NCBI GenBank assembly: GCA_965223955.1
Contig: OZ245029.1
Span: forward strand, 992,001 to 1,056,000
Origin: Bin75 sp965223955
GTDB taxonomy: Bacteria > Nitrospirota > Nitrospiria > Nitrospirales > UBA8639
DNA: 64,000 nucleotides
Direction of reading: 5' to 3'
Numbering within the stretch: position 1 is the stretch's first letter; the number at the start of each line of letters is the position of its first letter. The notes below the pieces were generated by a model. The model searched no databases and was not told where the DNA came from. It saw only the letters and a list, made by a program, of their open reading frames with translations. Positions 26,784-35,609 of the stretch are shown piece after piece. The position numbers and the translations under genes were made by a program.

Positions 26784-27266
26784 ATGTCGGCAAGAACGTT
26801 CATCCTGAAAACCATCACTTTATTCGGGCTTTGGATCCTGCTTTCCGGCAAGATCGACGCGTTCCATCTCTCAGTCGGGTTGCTGGGCGCCGCCGTGATC
26901 GCCTGGATCAACACCAAGCCGCGACATCCGGATGAACCGCCGCTGCCTCTCATGCGGCTTGCGGCCTATGCTCCCTGGTTGTTCTGGCAGATCATGAAGA
27001 GCGGTCTTCACATCACCAAGGTCATTCTCGATCCGCGGCTGCCCGTCAATCCCAAGCTCATCCGGTACCGGACGAAACTCGGCAATAACCATGCCGTGGT
27101 GTTGTTGGCCAATTCCATCACGTTGACCCCGGGCACGGTCACGACCGACGTGGTCTCCGGGGAATTGGTGGTGCATGCCCTGGATGATCAGTCGTCCGGC
27201 GACCTGATGGCGGGAGCCATGGAACAAAAAATCGACGACGTCTTCCATTCGAACAGGTCAGCCTGA
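26784..27266 (+). CDS. mrpE: Mrp-type antiporter subunit E
   Basis: A 160-residue MnhE/MrpE protein, two N-terminal membrane segments then a cytoplasmic ferredoxin-like domain with LANSITLTPGTVTTDV, the family hallmark. ATG at 26784 follows GGAGG; the frame upstream to 26616 crosses the leader's terminator and is not used. It is the first gene of a tightly coupled operon, the stop overlapping mrpF (ATGA). MrpE is essential for assembly of Mrp antiporters. Confidence 0.92.
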   Translation: MSARTFILKTITLFGLWILLSGKIDAFHLSVGLLGAAVIAWINTKPRHPDEPPLPLMRLAAYAPWLFWQIMKSGLHITKVILDPRLPVNPKLIRYRTKLGNNHAVVLLANSITLTPGTVTTDVVSGELVVHALDDQSSGDLMAGAMEQKIDDVFHSNRSA

Positions 27267-27532
27267 TGTTTACGCTGTACCATTTTGTCTTTCTGGTCCT
27301 CTGCATTCTCATCCTCGTCTATATGTACCGGGTGTTTGAGGGACCCACGGTCTACGACCGCATCCTCGGCCTGAACGGGATTTCGACGAAAGCCGTTATT
27401 CTGTTGACCATTTTGGGAAGCCTGTATGAACGGTTGGACATGTTTGTCGATATCGCTCTGGGGTATGCCGTGCTGAATGTCGTCGGTGGCTTGGCCGTAG
27501 GCAAATATCTGGAACAGCAGAGGACCCCGTAA
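27266..27532 (+). CDS. mrpF: Mrp-type antiporter subunit F
   Basis: An 88-residue protein with three membrane helices and the family region VFEGPTVYDRILGLNGISTKAV (split by helices) and DIALGYAVLNVVG. Overlaps the genes on both sides by one base to four bases (ATGA / TAATG), so translation is coupled. MrpF sits beside MrpG and B in the Mrp complex. Confidence 0.92.
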   Translation: MFTLYHFVFLVLCILILVYMYRVFEGPTVYDRILGLNGISTKAVILLTILGSLYERLDMFVDIALGYAVLNVVGGLAVGKYLEQQRTP

Positions 27533-27831
27533 TGTTCACTATCGACGTCATCCTGATCGCGATCGGTCTCTTTTTCCTGACGGTTGCGGCTATCGGCATG
27601 CTCCGGTTGCCCGACGTGTTTTCCCGTTCCCATGCCTTAAGCGTTGCCGACACCCTCGGAGTGGTTTTTACTTTGAGCGGCGTCGCCCTTTTTCAGGGCT
27701 TGACGCTGGCCGACGTGAAAACCCTCTTGATTCTCCTCGCGCTGTGGCACCTGAACCCGGTCGTTTCCCACGTGACCCTGAGAGCCGCGCTACGAAGGGG
27801 CGTGAGACCCTGGACACGGATGGACACGTGA
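27532..27831 (+). CDS. mrpG: Mrp-type antiporter subunit G
   Basis: A 99-residue, three-helix MnhG/MrpG protein. The diagnostic loop is IGMLRLPDVFSRSHALSVADTLG, followed by a helix and a HLNPVVSHVTLRAALR-type tail. It starts within the mrpF stop and its end overlaps the GTG start of the next gene. Confidence 0.92.
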   Translation: MFTIDVILIAIGLFFLTVAAIGMLRLPDVFSRSHALSVADTLGVVFTLSGVALFQGLTLADVKTLLILLALWHLNPVVSHVTLRAALRRGVRPWTRMDT

Positions 27832-28373
27832 GCCTGCTCGACGATTACCTGCTCCTGCTCCTGTTCCTGGCCGTGGTGACGGCCATGGGGGCCGTGTTCA
27901 TTCGTGACCTCTTCGGAGGCGTGCTCATCCTGGCCGCCTACAGTTTTTTCCTGGCGCTGCTCTGGGCCGGACTCGGGGCCGTTGACGTGGCCTTCACCGA
28001 AGCCGTCGTGGGCGCCGGGCTGTCGACCGTGTTCTTTCTGGTGGCCCTGTTCCTGACATCCCATCAGGAAGAAAGCCGGACGGACCTGCGGGACCGGGTG
28101 GCCGCGTTGGCCGGCTTGGGGATCCTGGGTTTTCTGCTTCTGTACGGGTCCGTGGATTTGCCGGTGGTCGGGGATCCGGCCTCGCCGCCCAATGCCCATA
28201 TCTCTCCCGTCTACCTGGAAAAGAGCCTGGAGGATACGGATACTCCCAACGTGGTCACGGCGGTGTTGGCCGACTATCGGGGCTTCGACACCCTGGGGGA
28301 AACCACCGTGATTTTTACGGCAGGGATCGCCTGCTGGATGCTGTTACGGAGACGAGATGATCCGGCCTCATGA
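27828..28373 (+). CDS. MbhD/MbhE-like subunit (DUF4040; equivalent of MrpA C-terminus)
   Basis: A 181-residue membrane protein from GTG 27828, overlapping mrpG. The first half (FGGVLILAAYSFFLALLWAGLG...VDVAFTEAVVGAG) is the DUF4040/MbhD domain; the second half has two further helices around an extracytoplasmic stretch and resembles MbhE. In bacterial Mrp these two domains form the C-terminus of MrpA; in archaeal Mbh/Mbs they are separate subunits. Here they are fused to each other but separate from the NuoL-like gene. They line the ion path between MrpA and the other subunits. The family assignment is good; the second-half match is weaker. Confidence 0.82.
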   Translation: MSLLDDYLLLLLFLAVVTAMGAVFIRDLFGGVLILAAYSFFLALLWAGLGAVDVAFTEAVVGAGLSTVFFLVALFLTSHQEESRTDLRDRVAALAGLGILGFLLLYGSVDLPVVGDPASPPNAHISPVYLEKSLEDTDTPNVVTAVLADYRGFDTLGETTVIFTAGIACWMLLRRRDDPAS

Positions 28374-28797
28374 GAGCGTGATCGTTCACACCCTTGCAAG
28401 GGTGTTCACGCCCGTTATTCAACTGTTTGCCCTGTATGTCCTCATTCATGGACACGAGAGTCCCGGGGGCGGCTTCCAGGCGGGCACGTTGTTCGGGGCC
28501 AGTCTCATTTTGCTGGTCCTTGCCTTCGGTATGGAGCATTCCCCTGCCTTGTTGGAACGGCGCGCGATCGTGTGGGGCGGGATCGGTATCCTGCTGTACG
28601 CCGGTATCGGCCTGCTGCCCCTTCTGCTGGGAGAGGCCTTTTTGAATTACGCGGCACTGCCCATCCCGGGTATGGACGCCGCCGCACGGAGGCATTGGGG
28701 TATTTTGGGCATTGAAATCGGCGTCGGGGTGGCGGTGGCCGCCACCGCGGTTTCGATTTTTTTTAGTTTGCGTAGCGAGGAGCCCCGGCGTGACTGA
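28357..28797 (+). CDS. mrpB: Mrp-type antiporter subunit B
   Basis: A 146-residue MnhB/MrpB protein with four helices. The family phrase YVLIHGHESPGGGFQAG marks the loop between helices 1 and 2. It overlaps the MbhDE-like gene by 17 bases and is followed by mrpC with an overlapping start. Confidence 0.93.
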   Translation: MIRPHESVIVHTLARVFTPVIQLFALYVLIHGHESPGGGFQAGTLFGASLILLVLAFGMEHSPALLERRAIVWGGIGILLYAGIGLLPLLLGEAFLNYAALPIPGMDAAARRHWGILGIEIGVGVAVAATAVSIFFSLRSEEPRRD

Positions 28798-29158
28798 TCT
28801 CCTTTTGCATCGTCCCAATTTCGTGGCGTTCATCATTTTGTTCCTCCTGGGCATGTATATCATGGTGCTTCATCAGAACCTGGTCAAAAAACTGATCGGG
28901 ATGTACATCATGCAAACCAGTATCATCCTGTTCTTCATTACGCTGGCGGTGAAGAAGGACAGCACCATCCCGATCCTGTTGCCTTCCGCCACGGCCCTGG
29001 GCCCCGATGCGTACGCGAACCCGCTCCCGCACGTCCTGATGCTCACGGCGATCGTCGTCGGCGTCAGTACCCTGGGCGTCTCACTCGCCATGGTCATCGC
29101 CCTGTACCGGGAGTACCACACGTTGGAAGAAGGTCAGATGCTCGGGAAGCAGTCATGA
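28790..29158 (+). CDS. mrpC: Mrp-type antiporter subunit C (NuoK-like)
   Basis: A 122-residue, three-helix NuoK homologue with the MrpC phrase YIMVLHQNLVKKLIGMYIMQTSII and PHVLMLTAIVVGVSTLGVSLAMVIAL at the C-terminal helix. Starts at GTG 28790 inside the end of mrpB; the longer frame from 28712 is not needed. The stop overlaps the mrpD ATG. Confidence 0.92.
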   Translation: MTDLLLHRPNFVAFIILFLLGMYIMVLHQNLVKKLIGMYIMQTSIILFFITLAVKKDSTIPILLPSATALGPDAYANPLPHVLMLTAIVVGVSTLGVSLAMVIALYREYHTLEEGQMLGKQS

Positions 29159-30627
29159 TGGCCAACCTGATCGGGTATTTGTTCGCCATTCCCTTTTTCG
29201 CGGCAATCCTGATCCCGGTTGCCGGATTCAACTATCCGAAAATCTGCAGGCCGATTGCCCTCGGCGCGCTCCTGCTGCTCAGCGTGGTCTCGGTTGTGGT
29301 GTTGCGTGAAGCCGTATCCCATGGCCCCTTGTCTCATGAATTCGGCGGGTGGCCGCCGCCTATCGGGATCGAGTGGGTAGTGGACGGATTCAGCGGGCTG
29401 CTGATGGTGACCATCAGTGTCGTTTCCCTGATTGCGCTTCTTCACGCGGGACCGTTGGTGGAAAAGGAATTGCCGGGGCGGGTGGTCCCGTTTTATGCCT
29501 TGGCCCTCCTCCTGGTCACGGCCCTGGGCGGCATGGTGTTGACGGGGGACCTGTTCAACCTGTTCGTCTTTTTGGAGATCGGCTCGCTGGCCGGGTACGT
29601 CCTGGTCGGAGTCACGGGCGGCCGGTCCCTCGTGTCGGCGTTTCGCTACCTGATTCTCGGCACGATCGGGGCTTCGTTGTATTTGTTGGGGGTGGGGTAT
29701 TTTTATGCGGAAACCGGCACGCTGAACATGGCTGACCTGGCGGCGCGGCTGCCCGAAGTTATCGACTCCCGGGCCGTGCTCACCGGGTTGTTGTTCATCG
29801 TCCTGGGCCTGGCCATCAAGATGGGGTTGTTCCCGTTACATGGCTGGTTGCCCGATGCCTATACCCACGCGCCCGATTCGTCGACTCCGTTACTGACCTC
29901 GGTCGTGACGAAAGTCCCGTTGTATGCGTTCGTTCGTATTGCCTATTGGATTTTCGGGATCGCCACGCTGAACGCGCATATCCCGATCATGGAGGTGTTG
30001 GGTTGGTTCGGTGCCCTGGCCGCGGTGGTCGGAGCCTTTCTTGCTGTGTCGCAAGAGAATTTCAAGCGCATGTTGGCGTATTCCAGCGTCTCTTCCATGG
30101 GGTTGTTCGTGGTGGGCTTCAGCCTGGGTACCAAGATGGGATTCGCCGGCGGCTTGTTCTATATGGTGACGGATACCTTGATGAAGGCCGCGCTGTTCGG
30201 GGTGGCCGGAGCCGTGATCTATCAGGGCGGCATGGCGACCATTGCGGATCTTGTCCGGTTGCGCCGGTCTATGCCCTGGGTGCTGGCCGCGTTGATCGTG
30301 TCGGCCTTGTCGATGGTCGGCGTTCCTCCGACCGCGGGGTTTTTCGGGAAGTGGTATTTGGTCATGGGTGCCCTGGAAGCCGGTCAGTACGTCGCCGTGG
30401 CTGCCATTTTTGCATCGAGCCTGCTGACGGCCGTGTATTTTTTTCGAGTGTTTCAACGGGTGTGGGCCGCCCCCCTCCCTTCGCCGGAGCCTGTTCTCCG
30501 GGAAACACCTTTTCCGATACGGATGAGCCTGGGCGTCCTGACGGTCGGGATTTTGGTGTTGGGTGCGGGAAGCGATCTGGTGATGGGCATTATTTTTGAA
30601 TCGGCGCTTCCCGCTAACTTGAACTGA
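29155..30627 (+). CDS. mrpD: Mrp-type antiporter subunit D (NuoN/M-like)
   Basis: A 490-residue, 14-helix antiporter subunit. TM5 has NLFVFLEIGSLAGYVL with the conserved Glu; TM7 has AIKMGLFPLHGWLPDAYTHAP with the Lys and LPDA intact. The half-channel on the other side is represented by VSQENFKRMLAYSSVSSMG. All elements for ion translocation are present. Overlaps mrpC; the NuoL-like gene follows after 10 bases. Confidence 0.92.
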   Translation: MMANLIGYLFAIPFFAAILIPVAGFNYPKICRPIALGALLLLSVVSVVVLREAVSHGPLSHEFGGWPPPIGIEWVVDGFSGLLMVTISVVSLIALLHAGPLVEKELPGRVVPFYALALLLVTALGGMVLTGDLFNLFVFLEIGSLAGYVLVGVTGGRSLVSAFRYLILGTIGASLYLLGVGYFYAETGTLNMADLAARLPEVIDSRAVLTGLLFIVLGLAIKMGLFPLHGWLPDAYTHAPDSSTPLLTSVVTKVPLYAFVRIAYWIFGIATLNAHIPIMEVLGWFGALAAVVGAFLAVSQENFKRMLAYSSVSSMGLFVVGFSLGTKMGFAGGLFYMVTDTLMKAALFGVAGAVIYQGGMATIADLVRLRRSMPWVLAALIVSALSMVGVPPTAGFFGKWYLVMGALEAGQYVAVAAIFASSLLTAVYFFRVFQRVWAAPLPSPEPVLRETPFPIRMSLGVLTVGILVLGAGSDLVMGIIFESALPANLN

Positions 30628-30637
30628 GCCGGTCGAT

Positions 30638-32572
30638 ATGGCGTTTCTGTATCTCTTCATCCCGCTTCTTCCGCTGTTGGCCTCCGTTGCCCTCGCCTTG
30701 AGCGGCAGCCGCTTTCAGGGGCACGGCCACAGGGTCGGGATTCCCGCCATTGCGGGGTCTTTCGTTCTGTCCGTCCTGGCTTTTGCGCAGGTCTGGCAGT
30801 CCGGTCCCATCGACGTGCCGCTCTATACCCTGCTGCAGTCCGGGAACCTCACGATCGACCTGGGTTTGTTTATCGATCAACTCACCGTGTTGTTACTCCT
30901 GCTGGTGTCCGGGGTCAGTGGCCTGGTTCACGTGTACTCATCCCGGTATATGATCGGGGATCCCCGATATAACCGGTTCTTTGCGGTCATTGCACTCTTT
31001 ACCTTTTCCATGCTCATGCTGGTGATGAGCCGGAATCTGCTCATGCTGTACGTATTTTGGGAAGTCATGGGCTTGTGTTCTTATCTCCTGATTGCGCATT
31101 GGTCGGAACGACCCGCGGCCTGCGCCGCAGCGACCAAGGCTTTTTTGGTTAACGCCGTGGCCGACGTCGGGTTCGGCCTTGGCGTGATCCTGACCTTTGT
31201 GACGTTCGGGACGCTCGATATTCCCCAGATCCTGGAACAGGCACCTGCCCTGTCCGACCATACCGTCAACGTGTTGGGATGGTTGGGCCTCGACCTGCAA
31301 GTGCGGGCCGTCACGCTCATTGTGCTGTGTTTGTTTACGGGTGCGATGGGGAAATCCGCACAACTGCCGTTTCATGTTTGGTTGCCCTTTGCGATGGAGG
31401 CTCCGACGCCCGTGTCGGCGTTGATTCATGCCGCGACCATGGTGAATGCCGGGCCGTTCCTGTTGGTGCGTTTGAGCCCGTTGCTTGTGCTGTCGCCCGT
31501 CGCGATGGCGGTGATCGCGATCATCGGGGCGAGCACCGCACTGTTCGCGGGCCTGGTCTCTTTGACCCAGTCAGATATCAAGAAGATCCTGGCTTATTCC
31601 ACGATGAGTCAAATCGGCTTCATGATCATGACGTGCGGCCTGGGCGCGTTCGTCGTGGCGATTTTTCACCTGCTGGCGCACGGTTGTTACAAGGCGTTCT
31701 TTTTTCTTTCCACCGGCAATGCCCTGCAATCCGTGCAAACGGCTCGCGAACATGGGGAAGCCCATCCCACGGCCCGGGGTATGGCCCCCTTGTACGGCGG
31801 GGCCTTCCTGTTGGCATGCCTGCCTCCGTTCATTCTGTTTTCGGGACCGTATGAATCCTTGTGGGGGGTCACGGGCTTCGCCTCCGCCACTGTCGGGTTT
31901 CGGGTCATCGGCCTGGTCACGGTGTTTGTGGCTGCCGTTTATCTCTTTCGCAGTGTCACGTCCGTCTTTGTCCATACCCCGAGGACGTATTGGTCGACGG
32001 CAGGGCAACCGGCCCTGGAGCAACGGTCCCTTCATCCCCGGTTCGTGGACGGTTCGATCCTGGGCGGCCTCGTCCTGGCGACGATCCTGCTGGGCGTGAC
32101 GTTGCTCCTGTTTTGGAGTTGGTTCGCCGGCTTCCTGGCCCCGGCGGTCACTCCTGCCGGGGTTGCTTTGAGCGAAAGCCGTGCCGGGACCGGGTTCCCG
32201 ATTTGGATTGTGGTGTCGGTGGGCGTGGCTTTTGCAGGTTGGATATTCGCGTATTATTCGACGCAGTCGCCCTTTCGACAACGGGTGCCCGAATCGGCCG
32301 GCAGGAAGACGCAGTTGTATGTCCTGTTTTGGAACAAATTTTACGTTGATGAGATCTACGACGCCTTCGTGGTGGATCCCACGATCCGGTCGGCGCAGCG
32401 GCTCTCCCGTCTAGCCGAGACGATGAAGGTGCCGCAAATGCTCGACATGCTCAACCGTTGGGTGACGGTTGTTGAAGAGACGTTGACCGCGCTCGAACCG
32501 AGCCTGGTCGGACGGAATATTCTCGTGCTGATTTTCGGGTTCGTCGTGACCATGAGTCTTCTGTTGCTTTAA
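30638..32572 (+). CDS. NuoL/MrpA-N/DabB-like subunit of the Mrp-like operon
   Basis: A 644-residue NuoL-family protein. The channel motifs are intact: MLYVFWEVMGLCSYLLI (Glu), GAMGKSAQLPFHVWLPFAMEAPTPVSALIHAATM (Lys; Phe-Ala instead of Asp-Ala after WLP), and LTQSDIKKILAYSTMSQIGFM. A C-terminal extension beyond the 14-helix core (YVLFWNKFYVDEIYDAFVV and later helices) resembles the NuoL lateral helix region. It corresponds to the N-terminal half of MrpA, placed at the end of the cluster instead of the start. It may also be the DabB of dabA2. These possibilities cannot be separated by sequence. Confidence 0.88.
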   Translation: MAFLYLFIPLLPLLASVALALSGSRFQGHGHRVGIPAIAGSFVLSVLAFAQVWQSGPIDVPLYTLLQSGNLTIDLGLFIDQLTVLLLLLVSGVSGLVHVYSSRYMIGDPRYNRFFAVIALFTFSMLMLVMSRNLLMLYVFWEVMGLCSYLLIAHWSERPAACAAATKAFLVNAVADVGFGLGVILTFVTFGTLDIPQILEQAPALSDHTVNVLGWLGLDLQVRAVTLIVLCLFTGAMGKSAQLPFHVWLPFAMEAPTPVSALIHAATMVNAGPFLLVRLSPLLVLSPVAMAVIAIIGASTALFAGLVSLTQSDIKKILAYSTMSQIGFMIMTCGLGAFVVAIFHLLAHGCYKAFFFLSTGNALQSVQTAREHGEAHPTARGMAPLYGGAFLLACLPPFILFSGPYESLWGVTGFASATVGFRVIGLVTVFVAAVYLFRSVTSVFVHTPRTYWSTAGQPALEQRSLHPRFVDGSILGGLVLATILLGVTLLLFWSWFAGFLAPAVTPAGVALSESRAGTGFPIWIVVSVGVAFAGWIFAYYSTQSPFRQRVPESAGRKTQLYVLFWNKFYVDEIYDAFVVDPTIRSAQRLSRLAETMKVPQMLDMLNRWVTVVEETLTALEPSLVGRNILVLIFGFVVTMSLLLL

Positions 32573-32620
32573 GCGGGAGGACGTGCACGGTTCGGCAGCG
32601 TCAGGAGATTTATCGATTCG

Positions 32621-34114
32621 ATGTTTGCAGATCACCTTTTGAGTTGGCTGATTGCCCTTCCCCTGCTGGGGATCGGGGCGGTGTCGTGTGTCCGGGGCGA
32701 AGACATGGTCAAGCGTATCGCCTTGACCAGCACCCTCCTCACCTTCGGGGTGTCGCTGGTGGTCTGGGGATGGTTCGAATCCGCCAGGGTGGACATGCAA
32801 TTCGTCGAGCGATTCGAAGTGATGCCGACGCTTCAGGTCCATTATGCCGTGGGCGTCGACGGTATCAGCCTGCTCCTTGTCCTGCTCACGACCCTGCTGA
32901 GTCCGATTGCCGTGCTCTGCTCCTGGAACGCCGTGCGGACACACGTCCGAACGTTCATGGCTCTGATCCTTTTGTTGGAATCTGCGGCGCTTGGGGTGTT
33001 TCTGTCACTGGATCTCCTCTTCTTCTACGTCTTCTGGGAACTCACGATGGTCTGCGCCTATTTCCTGTTGATGGTCTGGGGAGGACCGGGTCGTAGCGCG
33101 GCCGGTTTGAAATACGTCCTGTACAGCTTTGTGAGCGGGCTTCTTCTGTTGCTTGGCATTGTGGGTCTATACGTCTCAGGAGGACAGACCTTTGACCTGG
33201 TGACGTTGTCGGACCACGTCATTGACCCGGCCGTGGAGTATTGGTTGTTCCTCACGTTTTTTTTGGCGTTTGCCATCAAGGTGCCCATGCTTCCCTTTCA
33301 TTCCTGGTTGCCTGATGCCTATGCCGAAGCGCCGATCGCGAGCGTCATTCTGTCCGGGGTGCTGACCAAACTGGGAGCCTATGGGTTTCTGCGATTGAGT
33401 CTGCCCCTCTTTCCCGGGGCGTCCGAACAACTGGCTCCGTTTATTTTATGGTTGTCGATCGCGGCCATTCTCTACGGCGGGTACATGGCCTTGGCACAGT
33501 CCGACATCAAACGGCTCGTGGCGTATTCTTCGATATCCCACATGGGATTCGTGACCCTGGGCATTTTCGTCTTCAACAGCCAGGGCCTCCAGGGCGCGGT
33601 TCTCCAGATGTTCAACCACGGCATTACCACCGCTGCCTTGTTTTTGGCTATCGGGCAATTGTGCGACCGCACGGGCAGTCAGTCGATTCATGACTATGGA
33701 GGGCTCCACAAACCCATGCCCCGGTTCGTGGCACTGTTTTGTCTGTTCTCCGTGGCGTCGTTCGGCTTGCCGGGTACGTGTAATTTTATCGGTGAATTCC
33801 TGGTGCTCGTGGGTACGTCCTCGGACAGTTTCGTGAAGGTGTTGCTGGCCATGGTCGGCATCGTCCTGGCGGCTTCGTACACGCTTTGGATGTTGCAGCG
33901 CGTGGCGCTGGGACAGTCTCGAACGCCGGTTGCCGCACGGCTCCCGGATCTGAACTGGCGTGAAACGGCAACCATGATTCCGTTGGTCGTTGTCGTGTTT
34001 TGGGTGGGGTTGTACCCGGCCCCCTTCCTCAACGCGATGGATGCGAGTGTCACGGCTCTCATTCAACACATGCCAGGGGGGCTTGCGGTTTCGCAAATTC
34101 TTCCTGGCCGCTGA
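32621..34114 (+). CDS. NuoM-like antiporter subunit of the Mrp-like operon
   Basis: A 497-residue NuoM-family protein with intact motifs: FFYVFWELTMVCAYFLLMVWG with the TM5 Glu, and FAIKVPMLPFHSWLPDAYAEAPIASV with the TM7 Lys, plus SGVLTKLGAYGFLR. It starts 48 bases after the NuoL-like gene. It is the last gene of the module, giving the cluster three large ion-pumping subunits. Distinct from the two NuoM proteins of complex I further on (identical motifs but different loops). Confidence 0.9.
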   Translation: MFADHLLSWLIALPLLGIGAVSCVRGEDMVKRIALTSTLLTFGVSLVVWGWFESARVDMQFVERFEVMPTLQVHYAVGVDGISLLLVLLTTLLSPIAVLCSWNAVRTHVRTFMALILLLESAALGVFLSLDLLFFYVFWELTMVCAYFLLMVWGGPGRSAAGLKYVLYSFVSGLLLLLGIVGLYVSGGQTFDLVTLSDHVIDPAVEYWLFLTFFLAFAIKVPMLPFHSWLPDAYAEAPIASVILSGVLTKLGAYGFLRLSLPLFPGASEQLAPFILWLSIAAILYGGYMALAQSDIKRLVAYSSISHMGFVTLGIFVFNSQGLQGAVLQMFNHGITTAALFLAIGQLCDRTGSQSIHDYGGLHKPMPRFVALFCLFSVASFGLPGTCNFIGEFLVLVGTSSDSFVKVLLAMVGIVLAASYTLWMLQRVALGQSRTPVAARLPDLNWRETATMIPLVVVVFWVGLYPAPFLNAMDASVTALIQHMPGGLAVSQILPGR

Positions 34115-34192
34115 CAAACCGTTATGGGTTCTGTCAAGTAAAAATTGTTTTCTCCCTTGACTTGTTCGCGCTTGAGCCTTATCAATCTTAGT

Positions 34193-34897
34193 ATGAATAC
34201 AACTCGTCCCTTAACCCATGATGAGAAAAAAGCTGCGGAGGCGGCCTACCGGGGCCGAGCCTTCGATGCCTCGTGGTCGCAGTCTGCCCGGGCCGTGTAT
34301 GACGGCATTCTCATGGCCCGAGGGCATGCGGTGGATGCATTTGACTCGGGTCGCGTCAACCAGGAGGCCGTGCAGGAAGGCGAAATCCACGAAGCCTTGT
34401 TTGCGGAGACGATGGATCCGGCGCTCCTGTCCGATGAGAAAGGCGAAGGTGAGCCGGCCAGGGCCCGTCACGTTCCTTCTCGCCAGGAAGCCATCAAGGC
34501 CGGGTTGCTTGTCGATGTCACCAAGAAGGCCCAACGTATCGGATTTCACGTGGCCGTCGGGATCACGAAGTCCTTGTGGGATCGGAGCATCACGAAATCC
34601 CTGGATCTTGACCCGCATGAATGGGATCTCCGCGTCCGCGATATGTTGTTGGCCGTTCGTCTGAGAATTGCCGGCCTGGGAACGGCAAAGCCATGGGTTG
34701 AAGTGCCGGTCGTGTTTCCGTCGACTCAAGGCGAAGAGCCACCCAACGTGTTTTCCATCTATGCGTTATTTCATAAAGATCCGGTGGCCGAAGACTGTTT
34801 GACCTTGATCCATCCCAACGAATTGTCTTCAATCCGCCCCTCTTCTTCTCATTCCGAGACAGAAGAAAACCCTTCTTTTCCCATTGATTCCCTTTAA
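34193..34897 (+). CDS. Protein of unknown function with DUF6573-like region
   Basis: A 234-residue soluble protein starting at ATG 34193. The middle stretch EAIKAGLLVDVTKKAQRIGFHVAVGITKSLW resembles the DUF6573 core found in plasmid and phage-related proteins. The N-terminal part is helical and rich in Ala and acidic residues; the C-terminal tail is Ser-rich. The segment TTGACT ... TATCAA just upstream suggests a promoter whose transcripts begin close to the ATG (possibly leaderless). Located after the Mrp-like operon; the function is not known. Confidence 0.65.
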   Translation: MNTTRPLTHDEKKAAEAAYRGRAFDASWSQSARAVYDGILMARGHAVDAFDSGRVNQEAVQEGEIHEALFAETMDPALLSDEKGEGEPARARHVPSRQEAIKAGLLVDVTKKAQRIGFHVAVGITKSLWDRSITKSLDLDPHEWDLRVRDMLLAVRLRIAGLGTAKPWVEVPVVFPSTQGEEPPNVFSIYALFHKDPVAEDCLTLIHPNELSSIRPSSSHSETEENPSFPIDSL

Positions 34898-34953
34898 GGG
34901 TACCTGTTCTCCCTGCTACGTTTGTGCTCTCTGTAGTTGTAGGGGCACAGCCC

Positions 34954-35066
34954 AGGACATGCCTCATGCCACCGTTCTTTTCCCCTCTTTTGTAAGGAGG
35001 GGCGAGGGGAGGTAGAGGTATTTGTAGCTGCCGCATTCCGAATCAAAGCCCGGGACATGCCGCATA
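34954..35066. repeat. Cluster of dispersed repeats ('aaggaggggcgagggga' and 'gggacatgc' families)
   Basis: The word ccctcttttgtaaggaggggcgagg (about 34983-35010) is shared with 51299-51340 and 63172-63213. Flanking it are the words caggacatgcctcatg and cgggacatgccgcat, which recur near 24799. No gene is supported between 34898 and 35126. Confidence 0.6.
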
Positions 35067-35126
35067 CGACCCGATTTTTGTAAAGGCCCCTGCCTGCATC
35101 AGAATAAATATGCTAAGGTGGCGTCT

Positions 35127-35576
35127 ATGCCGGACGATGCTGTAGAGGCGAACCTGCGTGTCCGCCTGTTAGTCAATGCCGTTCTTGGAGCTATGGCCGT
35201 CGCGGGAGGGCTCTGGTTTCTTCAAGGCGGCCTCTCCCCGGGCGCGACCGTTGTCGTGGTGGTGGGGCTCATGGTGGTGTTTGCGAAGACCTGCTCCGGC
35301 GTTGCTCAGGTCTGGATGTGGTCCACCCTGCTGCTGGGGCTTGAAAGCCTGGCGTGGCCGTTTCTCATGTTAGGGGAACTCCGGCAATTCGGTCCCGAAC
35401 TGCCTCTCGAAGAGATGAGCAAGGTCTTTACGGCGGTGTTGTTCGGCGTGTTCTCCGGAATTTTTTGGCTGACCTTTGCCTACGGCCTGTATCGTCGGAC
35501 CCAACCCAAAACCGAAGACCCGTCTACCCCATTAACGTCCAATCAGGCCAAAACCAAGCGAAGGAAGCAACGGTAA
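35127..35576 (+). CDS. Small integral membrane protein, unknown function
   Basis: A 149-residue protein with four predicted membrane helices (around residues 18-34, 38-58, 62-80 and 98-118) and a basic, Lys/Arg-rich cytoplasmic tail. ATG at 35127 is chosen; AAGGTGG lies just upstream, though a GTG at 35118 would add three residues. It is convergent with priA. No family is recognised. Confidence 0.7.
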   Translation: MPDDAVEANLRVRLLVNAVLGAMAVAGGLWFLQGGLSPGATVVVVVGLMVVFAKTCSGVAQVWMWSTLLLGLESLAWPFLMLGELRQFGPELPLEEMSKVFTAVLFGVFSGIFWLTFAYGLYRRTQPKTEDPSTPLTSNQAKTKRRKQR

Positions 35577-35609
35577 CGGCTCTTCCGCTTACGATCTCCT
35601 GGTCATTTC

